From Gambelia wislizenii (Eukaryota > Chordata > Lepidosauria > Squamata > Crotaphytidae), in contig JAUMIR010000012.1 in assembly GCA_030847615.1 (NCBI GenBank), forward strand, positions 3,155,501 to 3,219,500: a DNA stretch of 64,000 nucleotides. The letters are read 5' to 3'. This document shows positions 24,401-36,400 of this stretch, one piece after another. Every line of letters begins with the position of its first letter. The first letter of the stretch is position 1. Below the pieces are notes generated by a model. It had not been told where the DNA came from. It did no database searches and worked only from the letters and a program-made list of their open reading frames with translations. The translations under genes and the position numbers were made by a program.

Positions 24401-27400
24401 CAAATTAAGGGATGAGGTTATAACTACCACTAGATACTCTGACTTTTATAGTTCTACTTGTAGTTCAGAGCCAGTGTGGTAAAGTGGTCTGAACATTGGA
24501 CTACAGCTCTGGAGACCAGGGTTTGAATCCTGCGCAACCACGGAACCCCATTGGGTGACCTTGGGTAAGTCACTGTCAGCCTCAGAGGAAGGCCGTGGCA
24601 AACCACTCTGAAGAAACCTTGCCCCCCCCCAAACCCCTAGGAACGTCTTGAAGGCACACAACAACAACACTTTGTAGTTCACTAAATACCCCTCCATTGG
24701 ATGTATGGAGTACCATTGACCCCTGTATCTATGAGGGATATGTTCCAAGACCCCAGTGGATACCTGAAACCATGGATAATAGGGTGCCTAGAGAGAACAT
24801 ATTTTTTTCAGACATGGATAAATGAAACCGTGGATCCCAAATCCGTGGATATGGGGGTCAACCTGTATTGACCTTTTTTTATGTGTTGTAGTTTGGCTTG
24901 TTGTTTCATGAGCTGTGGTTAAAAGTATAAATTTACTTTCACCCCCTCACCTGGATGAATGCCGGGACCGTTCAGTCGATCCTTGTGCCTAGCTTCAGGC
25001 TTCATGCTTGAGAGCGGGAGCTGAGGATGTGTTAGAGGAGGGCAAGGTTACCATAGAGACCAAAAATGTGCCCTCCCTCCTGCTTCTCCTGGCCATTCGA
25101 TTGACCCATGCAAAGGATTGGGCCTTAGCCTACAGTGGGGATTCTTAACCTGTGGTCCATGAATCCCTAGATGGGCTGCATGAGGTCCGTGAAGCAGGCA
25201 CATTGTTCCATTTCCTTCCCGATACTATGGAAGTTGTGTTCAAGTGCAATTTTCTGGGGAGGGGCATCCATAGCTTTCATCATGTTCTTAAAGGAGTCTG
25301 TGATTCCAAAGGGTTAAGAACTACTGTCCTAGAGCGTTTTCATTCCTTCTTTCCATATCTTTGTAGATTTGGGCACGAGCAATGTAAGCGGGACGCTCAG
25401 CTCCCTCCAGCAGCCCAATCCCCGTGATGACTTCGACATGTTCGCACAAACGAGAGGCGGTTCTTTGGCAGATCAGCGTAAGACGTACGTCTTGAGGGGG
25501 AGCGGGGGCAAGTGTCTTAGCTGATGCTCTTAACTCCAAGGGAACTCTTCTGGGTACCAGGTGAACCTCTGGGTCACAGGCTCCAAGCCTACAGGCCTCT
25601 CTTTAGCACCTTAGTGCAGGGGTGCAAATTGGGCAGCCACCAAAGGTTGTTGAACTTCAGCTCCCAGCTTTCTTCATCATTTGCTGTGCTGGGAGTTGCA
25701 GTTCAGCAACCCCTGGAAGGCCACCCTTATTTTAATGGTTGGAAAACAATGTCGCTCTTCCTTGCCCACATCAAAGGCAGGAAATTTTAGGTGCATGAAT
25801 TGAACTGAGCTCTTCTTTTTTCTCCCCTTTTCATCCCTGTTCTTGTAACCTGTGTTCGGCCTGTCCCTTCTGGCCCTCAGTGCCCCATGCCAGTCCCCTC
25901 TCTTGTGGGCTAACCTTTCTTCCAGGGCCTAGCCATCTCAGTTCCTGCTGTGTTTTATCCTCACTACAGCCCTATGGGGTTAGTCAAGCTTGATAGAGTG
26001 AGCAACTATAACTTGTTCAGAGTCACTGAAGGAGTTTTCACAGCAGGGCAGGGATTTGAACTCTGCTTTTCTAGGGGCCCATCTAGACGTGATAATTAAT
26101 TGCAGAAAATTGCGCATTAACTCACCGTTGCAGCAGCATTCATTTGTCTCCATGATACGTTTGCAAGATTGCTGGCTTGGAAAGCTATCCATTTTGAGGT
26201 TCACACGGAACATGCCCACAAGTAAAGATGGTAGCTGCAAATTAATTACATGTGTTATTATCCCCCCAAAGCTCCCTCTGTTTCCCTTCCCCCCATTGTT
26301 AAATCAGAGACACAGAAGAGAGATCTGCTTTAAATATATATATGTATATATATATATGTATATGTATATATATATATATTGCTCTGCTGCTATAAAATAG
26401 TGCACGATCACTTCCGTGAAAATCAACCATGGTGGCCCCAGACACTTCGTTGCCAGCAAGCCTATCGTTTTGACTTCTGGGATGTGACCCAATTCAAATT
26501 GTTTGTTCAAACAGGCTGGAGTGCGCATTTCCACGTTTTTTTAAAAAAATGTCACGATAGACAGCAAAGGCTGTTATTGTGAAGAACTTGGAGTTTTTGG
26601 CCCCCCTCCTTTCTGATATGATGAATTGCTGCGGGAGCTCATCTGGACAAAAGGTATTCGCCTCACATTCCCAGAGGATTTTTTTCCACTGTCTAGACAA
26701 CACCTTGGTCTCACAGCATCTCTTTTACCCCATTATTATACTTCCTTTGTATTTAGGTGTGTGCAGCCTGATTGTTGTGAACCAGTGTGGTATAGTGGTT
26801 TGAATGTTGGACTAGGACTTCTGGGAGACCAGGGTTCGAATTCCCACTTAGCCATGGAAACCCACTGGATGACCTTGGGCAAGTCACACTCTCTCAGCCT
26901 CAGAGGAAGGCAATATTGGCAAACCTCTGAAGAAATCTGGCCAAGAAAACCCCATGATAGGTGTGGATAGAGAGGCAGAACAAGGATCTGTTGAAGAGAC
27001 CCTGGAGCTATACCTCTCGCAAACCTTGGAGTCCATTCCTGTAGTCAGTGAATCTTTTCCTCCAAAGGAGGAAGTAACCATTGCTGGCTCTGGTCAGTGA
27101 GGGAAAAGGAGATTAGACCTTACTGTGAGCTGCTTTTCCTTGCTTAGCGGGGAGAAAGAGAGGATAATCTTCAGCTTGCTGTCGACTGAACCGAGACCTC
27201 ACGTGTCTTATTAATAATAATAGTAATAATAATCCTCTGCATCCGAGCTGGTTAAACTCAGAGGCCTCGTTCATCATCACGCTAATCCGTAAAACAATCC
27301 TTGTAAGGTGAGCTTGAAAAAGTTTTGTGTGGTGGTTTTTGAGTCTACCTGCTAGCCAGGAGATTTGCAAGCTATAGACCTTAAGGCAATCTTTTCCAGA

Positions 27401-30400
27401 CTTGGGTAAGATGGTTGTTCTGTAGAAGCTGTCCGTCAGTCTGCCAGGCTCAGTTTTGTCTGCAGTGACTGGCAGTATGGTGGCTGTCCGGGCTTTCAGA
27501 TAAGAATCTACATAGAGATGCTGGGAATTGAACCTAGGACTTTCTGCTTACAAAGCATGGGTTCTATCACGTGTTTTCCCTCCCTGCATCCTCATACTGC
27601 TGATCCCTGTTGTGCTAACTCAGCCTGGTGAACACTGGCAATAACTCTCCTTGCTTTGGCATTGGCCTTTTCCCCAAGAGTCCATTGGGTGTACTGGCTA
27701 AAGGATTCTGGGAGCTGTAGTCTCCCAAACCAACATCTCAAAGCTGTGAACTTCCTGGGGTGGGGTGGCTGGGAAGGCTGAGGAAACAGTGGCTTTGTGG
27801 CAGAACCAGTAGCTTTCCAGTCCAGTGGTCAGACTCTTGACTGCTGTGCTGCAGCAAATAAATTCCTGAGGTTCTGTTGTGTTTTTTTAAACACACACAC
27901 ACACACCATTTAGAGTCCACCCCCTCTTTGTCTGGGAGGGAGTAAGAGAATGTTAATGGCAACATCCCCAGTTATATTGATTTGGTGGCCTCTTGTCCTG
28001 CCCGAAGCCAATTTGAATAAAAGGCCTGTGCCCTTTTAGCCTACAATAATCTCAGGCTACCAACAACTCAGCTTGAAAACAGGCCGCTTCCTATTTTGCC
28101 AGCTTCAGCTTTTTTATCCTGAAAGCCTAATGGAGCGTCTAGCCTTGGCAAATCCATTATTCTGGAAGGGACGGTTATTGTGCTGTCAACCACCTCTTAA
28201 GCAGCTGAAGGAGAGTAATGCAGGCTCCCAGGAGACCTGCTGGATGAATTATGGCCCCAAAGGTCTCCTCAAGATTCCCTGACATTCATGGCCTTGGCAC
28301 AAAGCGCACAGGCAAAGGCAGTGGGTTGTCAGAGAAATAGCCTGTTAGTCTCTTGCAGCATTAAAACAGAGGAAGGGATGGAGGGGAAAAACAGAACATG
28401 GCAGCACCTTCAAGACTAACTGGTTTTTATTTTTGCATGAGCTTTTGTGGCTATAAACGCACCTCTTCAGATGCAGTGTGGAGTGATATTAAAGTCTCCG
28501 GTATAAAGCATATTTATACGGTGGTGGGAATGGGATAGAATATAATAGTATCCAGAAAGATACAAGTTATGTCTCTTGCCCTAAATTTTCAGAGGCAGTG
28601 AGTTCTCATCTTCCGTCTTGTAGCTTCAGCCCGTGGCTGATTTATGGGTGGATCTTCATACCGTGACCTCCCTCTGTCTTAATTGTTTCAGGCTCCGTGA
28701 AAATCCGTGAAAATATGAAATTCACCGTGTCAGGGAGAGTGTGAAGTACACAGCATTAGGCACATTTGCATGTAGAAATGCTGGACCCACAAAGGAAAGG
28801 CTTTTTAATCCAGCAGACCTGTCAGAAACTTAGAATCATAGAATTGTAGAGTTGGAAGAGACCACGAGGGCCATCCAGTCCAACCCCCTGCCACGCAGGA
28901 AATCACGATCAAAGCATCCCCGACAGATGGCCATCCAGCCTCTGTTTAAAGACCTCCAAGGAAGGAGACCCCACCACGCTCCGAGGGAGTGTGTTCCACT
29001 GCCAAACAGCTCTAACTGTCAAAAAGTTCCTCCTAATGTTGAGGTGGAATCTCTGTTCCTGGAGCTTGCATCCATTGCTCCGTGTTCCAGTCTCTGGAGC
29101 AACAGAAAACAGAAAACAGCGTGACGTCCCTTGTGTGCAGAGATATTCTGATGGCAGCATTTTTGTTTCTTTCTTTCTTGTAAAAAAAAATCTTTATTCA
29201 GTTCAAAGAAACAATGACGATAACAAATGAAACAAATAGAACAACAAAGCAAAACCACACAATAAAGCCTATACTAAACAAATAGAACATTAAACACATT
29301 AAAAAGAAACTTCCAACTTATACCTGCTAAAAGTAAATAACACTATATATCATATTGCTCCCTTTAATTGAAACAAATGTATCCTTAGCACCAAATTACT
29401 GTATTTCTACACTCTGTAACAATTATAAATGCCAACTAAGTTTCAGTCAATTTATACTTGCATCACTTTACAAAACAAAATATAATAACTATACATCTGC
29501 TCAATCCTTGTAATTAAGTATCTCAATTTTTACTCTTGAAACCCGATTCTCATTAAATCCCCTTCTGTTCTTTTCAGATATTCCACAAACAAGTTCCAGT
29601 CTCTCAATAAATTTTTTCTCTCCAATCTATCCCTTAATGAATATGTTAATTTATCCATTTCCACTACTTCCAGTCCTGTTTTTAACCAGTTTTTGCTTGA
29701 AGGACTATCAACTATTTCCTAATATTTAGCATACTCTTTTCGTGCTATGTGGTGGCAGCATTTTTCAACAACGGCAGTTCCTGAACATTTTTTAAAGGCA
29801 CTACCATGTAGAGCATGTTTCCATAGGCTATAAAAAGGAGCTGAGCAGAAGACTCCTACAATATTACATTTAGAAAACCACACCTGTCCCAGATATCATA
29901 ATCATCATTGCATCTTTTTTTCTCAGTCTGGGACTCAAGGTGGCTAAGGGAGGTTAAAACAGATGCAGCTTAAAAAAATCTCCACAACCTACAAAAGTTA
30001 AAATTATAATTAATCTTAAAAGCAGTTGAAAACATGGATTTGGGTTTGGGGGGGGTGGCGCAGGAGGAAAAAAAGAAACAAAAGGGAAAGTGTGCGTGGA
30101 GGGGGGAAATCACCAGCCTGGAGGATTTAGAGAGTTGTGGTCCAAAAAAAGGTAACTTTCCCAAGCTCTGAACAGGGTTACAGTCACGGTCAGGTCTGTG
30201 AGTCAACATTATTCCTGGATCTGACCTTGTGTTTAGGCAGTAGTGGCCAGGAGTGCTTTTTAACAGCTTCTCCAACAACTTCTCCTGGCACAGAGTTGGG
30301 AAAATATATGCACTAGCTGCATGCTCCCCCCCCAAAAAATCCTTTTTTACAAACCCCCTGGACTCCCAAAGTGGGGGGAAATGCCCCTACCACCACCTGG

Positions 30401-33400
30401 AGCAGTGGTTTCCTTAAAGCTCCCCTGCCCTGGAGCTAAAATCTGGAAGCAGACTTGTAGGAGCTCTTCTTGGGGTGAGGTGGCTATGGTGGTGATGGCT
30501 GATCCCTGTCCCTGCTGCAGATATCTATCCTTGTGCTAGAAAAAATCAGACCAAGGCTGTTTGAATTCATACCATGGCTAGGTTACCTTTCTAGAATGGA
30601 AAGCTTCCTCTCATGACAGTCCAGAAGCTTCATTGGCTTAAAAATGCAACAGCCAGGGGTTTTGCCTGGACCTCGGGGATTAGAGCATGTAACTGTTGGA
30701 CTGATTTTGGAATTTATATTGAGCATATTGAAGCAGACAACCCCCCCCATGCTTCATGAGCTTCTGGTACAAAACAGGACATAAAACATCCAGGATGCTC
30801 AGTAAAGTTATAAAGTAGAACTTATGGCAGAGAATACATCTTGGATAAGAAAAGTAGATAGATAGAAGAGAGTTGCCTAACTTGAATACAAGAGTCCCTA
30901 AAGCTGACTCTCATGCATGCGTGTAAGAGATCTTGAGGCTGGTCTGCCTCATGTTGCTGGCTTATGGTCTAGCTTCTGTGACAAAGGGTTATAAAATACT
31001 AAAACTATTTGGGGCAAAGAAGGGGGGAAGTGAAATCTGCATGCTAGCAGGAAGTAAATACACACACACACAGAGTTGCAAACAAGAGTTGATGATTCTT
31101 CACTTCCAACAGTAACTCCAGTCTTCTGCTAGTGATTTCCAGAGTCTGTCAGAAGAGCTGCGTTAACCTTTAAAGCAGGACAACTTGAGCAGGGTGCCTA
31201 AATGCCCTCCACTGCTGTGTTTCAGCAACAAAGGTCAGGGGAGGGGACACCTTTTTTTGTTTTAAGTGACTTGTAGTGGTTTGCCACTATAGCTGGGCAG
31301 GAAACTGCTACAAGCAAAGAAAATGCCATGAAAATTTGACAGTATGGTGTTCAGCGATGCCTTGGAGGGCCACAAAGCCCTTTGCCCTGAGACAGGCTGC
31401 TTAAACTTGAGGTCCTTACTCTTTGGTTTTGTCTTTAAATTCAAGAGAAGTGTGCACATGGGTGCACGTTGGGGCTAGATTGGACATCACTTTGAGGTTA
31501 GAAAAGCCTCCATTTCCATGTTTAGCTGTTACATGACTGCATCTGGCAATGCTCCTGGGCATGCCAGTCCTTTTTATAGATAACCCTGTGTGTTCAAAAG
31601 TAACTGGCAAATAAATAAAAATACATAACACTGAAGAACTCCTGATTTCTCCCAGTACCTTTGCTCATGCATTTGTGACTGCCTGAGTCTTTACCACACT
31701 TATCTTCCCTCTGTTTCAGGGTGACTTATGAAGACCCCAAGGCTGTTAGAGGACTGGCGTCTGCCCTGGATGTTCGGAAACAGAATACAGGAGGGGTAAG
31801 TCATTTCTCTGCTCTCTTGCATTTTGGATTGGGGAGGTCCAGTCTTGGGCTTTGCTAGTGGTACTGGATCCAAGTGGATATGTCCTGTTCCAGGCAATTC
31901 TGTGACTTCAGGTGGTCAGCTTTAATTTCCAGACTTTGCCTTGAAAACAGTGGTGCTGAGTAATGATTTTGTAGAAATTGATTTCAGAAAAAAATCCTTA
32001 ATGTTGATTTCTGGAAGGAGCTGAATGGCATTGAGCGTGAAATTTCAGTAAGATTCTCCCAAATGCCTAGATTTCTTAGAATTGGGCTTAGCTGTGCAGT
32101 AGCTGATCTTTCCCAAAAAGCAAGTAGCACCCTCTGTCTCCGTTTTGAGAAACAGGTAAATTATAACTTATGGATGAAGATGAAATGTTTAAATCGGCTT
32201 CTTTCTACAGTTGGATTTGACGCACAAAGATCTCTCTTAGTTGTCTTCACTGAATATATGGAGGAGTCTTCTTTTCCCCTTCGGATAAAGAATACATTTC
32301 TCTTTTGGAATTCCAGCATTGTGTGCTTTTTTTGTGTGCGGCGGGGGTTGGTAGCAAGGGTATTCCTTCAGCTTTGCATTACATCCTCTTGGGGGCACAA
32401 GAGAGCCATCTCTACCCCACTTACAGCAGACTGAAATCCTCTTTGTGGACTCTCTAGAGAAATCATGAATCTGAAAGCATATGGCAGATGAGGGAGGAGA
32501 CACAAGAGGAGAGAATGATAAAGGGAGGAAAATAGAAAAGAGAGAAAGAGGGCCAGAGTTTTTAAAACTTCCTCTCTTTTTTTGCACTACAGCTCCCAGA
32601 CCAGAATGGCCAGTTGAGAGCTGTAGTCCCAAAAAAAGGAACTTTTCCCAAGGTCTAATGAAGGCAGCAGAGCCTAGAGAGCAGGGGCATAGCTACCATT
32701 ACCCGGGGAGAAGCACTGTCTCTTGACCTCTGACCAGTGTGGGCCTCTTGCACTGCTTATCCTGTCAGACAAGATAGTGGCGGCACTTTGATGGCCCAGT
32801 TCTGGTCTCTGAGCCTGCTGGGGCAAAGCTGTGTCCCTACTAGGAAGAGATGGGACTTGGCAGTAGGGCTAGCTGGGGTGAGTAGACCCTAGTGCAGGAG
32901 AGATAAGTGTGTTTCCTTTTTTGGACTGAAGAGAGAGGAGATGGAGGCTCTTCCCACAGGAGGTTGGACAAAGACATTGGAACCCCTTGCTCTGTTCGAG
33001 AAGGTCTGGAGAAGACATTTCAGAGAGATTTACAGCTTGTGTGTGAGGAGAACACTTGGATCCACCAACGTCGGTTTTAACTCAAGCTCCATCTAAGACA
33101 TGGGTGGGCAAGCTTGGCAGGTCCGGGGGCCAGTTTCTGGCCCTGCTCTAAAAGCAATCCAGATTGTGTTCCCCCCAACAAACAAACACCCACCCCAAAA
33201 AGCAGAATCAGAAGCGTCTAGAAGTCTACGTCTTGGCTTGGGAAAATGCCTTTTAAAAAAAGCGTAGAGGAGTCCCGCAGCCTATTTAGAAGGTGAATTG
33301 CCACCCCCAGAGGCTTCCCAGAAAAGCAATTAACCCTCTTCTTTTTTGGCCAGCGAAAGGGAATCCACGGAGTCATGAGGTCTCAAGGGCCGCAAGAGCG

Positions 33401-36400
33401 CCTTTGAGGGCCCTTGTACCAGCCTTAGGGCACTCTTGGCCCACTCCTGAGCTAAGTCTTGCTTCAGATCTCTTGAATCGCTCCCCAGTTCCTTTGTCAG
33501 CAGAGTTCTTATCAGCCTAAAGCGTTGTCAGTTCAAAGGGCTCTGTCTGAGTCAACTGCAAATGGGTCAAAGCCTTTGAAGGCTTCCTCTTTCTCAGACT
33601 TTGCCCACCTGCTGAGATGCCCCTGGGAACATTTTGCTGCTCAGCAGAATTCAAAGGTGTTATTGCCATCCGTGACACGGTATTGGAGTGGTCCATTTCT
33701 TTCTTAACCCTGTGTGGCTATAGGACCGTTATCAGTATATTCAGTGTTTGCCAACACAGGGAGGAAATGTGTTTCCTCAAGAAGAGCAGTGGCTTTTGTT
33801 GTAGTGGCTGATTGAAAGACACAGCAAGCTTTCCTTGCAACTTGGTTTGGATGATAGGGATGTAAGGTGAAGCTGTTTCTTGGCTTTGCCAGAAATAGTC
33901 ACACAGAGGAGATTTAAACCAGATTTGTGAAGGCTTTTAAATGGATATTTGTCCCAGATGCGGTGGGGTGGGGACATGGAGAAACCTAAAACAACTTTCT
34001 TCTCCAGCATCTTGTAATATACTGGGTTTACGTTATTAAACAGGAGAATAAAACCTGTGGCCCTCCAGATGTTGTTGGCCTACAGCTCCTATCAGCCAAC
34101 AAAGCCTATTGTGAGGAATAATTAGAGTTGTAGTCCAACAACCTCTGGTGAGCCAAATGTTAAACATATGAAGCAGAGTTGGGGCTTCTTTGTGAGATGA
34201 TTATGTCCAGACTTACATTTAGGCTGCAGTTTTCCATGTTCTTTCCTGCCAGTGAGCCCCATTGAACTCAATGGGATTTTCTTCTGAACAGCTCACTTCA
34301 AAAACCCTTAAAGTATCTTGAATCAGGATAACTTAGGGCAGGAGTAAGAAAGCTGAGGCCTTCCAGATAGTTTCAGTTAGATCTCTTACCTTGATACTCT
34401 GACAGGCCTTTTTCTCAGTGAGATAATCTCAGGTGGACCATCAGAACCTAAAACTATTTGAAGGAGGTGGATTGGGGGATAGCTTGTTTTTTCTTCATGG
34501 TCTCTGTGTGACTCAGACAGATTGGTCTGATCCATGCCTATTTTCTGAGTTTACAGATGACCATTTGAAGAGCCACAGTTACAGGTAAGCAACCTGCTTC
34601 TTCTTTTTGTGGTCATATGGGAATTCACACAAATGGGTCTGATCTGTGCCTGTTCACACAGGACCACTCGAAGAACCACCTGTTCTTTCTGGTCTGATTT
34701 ATAAGAAAACCTTGGCATAAGTCACCTGCAGGCGCTTCTTAACACTCTGTAGGCGAGGGGCTAGTTGCAGGCTTTGGATGGAAAAAAAGAACGTAAGGCT
34801 TTTCCAAGATGTCTACAGCTGGAGGCCATGCGTCAAAGATGGTATTGTCTCCGTCTCGTTGTTGGCTGTTGCCGCTTTCTTTGCGTTTGTTCCTTTCTTA
34901 TTTTTCTTTTTTAATGGGCCTTTCTGTTCTCAACACACAGAGGAGAGGTAAAGGTGGGAGCTCAGACATGGAGCCAATAGACAAGTGGCTAATGACCCAA
35001 GGAATGGTGAGGAGGATTACCCCAATGGAGTGACCCCCCCATCCCCTGTCGTCCTCACCTTCCGTCTCCTTTAAAAAGCATAACCGCCCTATGTTCACCT
35101 GTCACTCAACCCATCAAATGACCACGCAGTGAACAGTACGAGGAGATGGATCGCCATCTGGGAAAGGAGAGAGGGAGGGGTGGTTACGGCTGGGAGGAGA
35201 GTTGGGAGATATTTTTCCAACAGGACCGGTGCCAGGGAAACATGTATGTCTGAAGGTTACCCGGTTTGTTTTCAAAATGACGATGGATCTCTCCAGCTCC
35301 TTTTACTGTCTCATTGTTTTTAATATGTGCAGTATCTACTCCTTTTCCCTTCAGGGTAAACACAAGTATGGCTTGTTTAACAAAAATGGGTGAGTCTCTT
35401 CTCAGAAAGTCAGATCCCCTGGTCCTGCAGTACTGAGCGACCCAGACTCAGGTGTGAGAAAGTTGGATGCTCAAAGAGGTTTTCTTTTTCCTTTTTTTGG
35501 GGGGGGGGGCTTTTTTCGACTATAACTTCCAGAATCCATTAGACATACTAGCTGGGGATTTCTGGGGTTTGTAGTCCAAAAGGGGAAGTTTTCCCAATTC
35601 TACTAATACTCCCTTGAATAGTTTTAGGAAATGCTGGTGGGGGATACAGAGTTCCTTTTTCTTGTAAACAGTTCCATTTGAGTAGGACCTTAGGGCAGGC
35701 AGTGAGGGCCCTGCTCTGTGGAATGAAGAGGGCCCCCAAAGGGAGTAGGGCTGGCTTGCCACCTTTTTGAAGTAATTGGGGTGGTACATGTGACCTTCTG
35801 AAGAGGTGGTCGTCTTTGCAAGACCATCAAGTCCTGAGTCTAAAACTACCCTACTCTTGCCTCCAAATTGGGGGGCGGATATATCTTATAAAATGGGGGA
35901 AAGAATTCAGCACTAAATATGGCTGAACATAAAGGTCAAAACCTGTCTACGGCATTATCTCTGCAATGCCATGATTAAACAATCATTGCTTCTCCCCAGG
36001 GAATCTTGGGAACTGTAGTTCTCTGAGAAGGCCTTAAGATCGTTAAGCCATTGCTCCTTAACCCATACCACAGTTATTAAGATTCTAGCAAGGCCAAAGC
36101 AGCCATGGCCTTCAAGATATCTAGGGGCCTTGTGATTCCACTTCAGCTGCTATGGCTGCCTCCTATGGAATCGTGGCATTTGTACTTCGGTGAGGCACTA
36201 GAGCTCTCTGGCTGAGAAATTTCCAAGTACCCCTTCCTAAGTGGCAAATCCCAAACTCTCTCCCCTTGCCCTGGCTGTATTTATTGCTCTTGGCTTGTGT
36301 TTGTTCGGCTTGGGAAAAAAGGATACTGCTGCCGCCTTCGTGGGGGCTATAATGACATCCATAGGAGACTGGCCAGGGTGCCCGTGCCAGTTTCCCCCCC

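Larger units (their letters stand above)
23564..25366. other. Intron 10
   Basis: It carries two SINEs in opposite orientation (23822-24062 minus, 24465-24672 plus), a Tigger-like MITE (24713-24865) and a hAT copy ending 40 bases before exon 11. Confidence 0.8.
25485..31719. other. Intron 11 (6.2 kb)
   Basis: It contains a fold-back MITE, a MIR-like fragment, a TA microsatellite (26333-26380), a SINE (26784-26970), an (AC)n run near 27888, a CR1 end (28835-29115) and an unidentified LINE-like minus-strand segment (29185-29750). 27.0-27.85 and 30.4-31.7 kb look single-copy, with nothing recognised. Confidence 0.75.

Noticed and set aside
25040..25075. GTTACCATAGAGAC as an RFX X-box
   Set aside because: Only half of the site is convincing and it lies deep in an intron, beside a hAT element. 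This is too weak to report as regulatory.
26333..26381. TA-rich tract as a possible origin or regulatory element
   Set aside because: A plain TA/TG microsatellite with no further structure.
28909..29160. 83-codon minus-strand frame as a small gene
   Set aside because: It reads [20 protein letters not shown], which is CR1 3' coding sequence, repeated in the window at 42901-43190.
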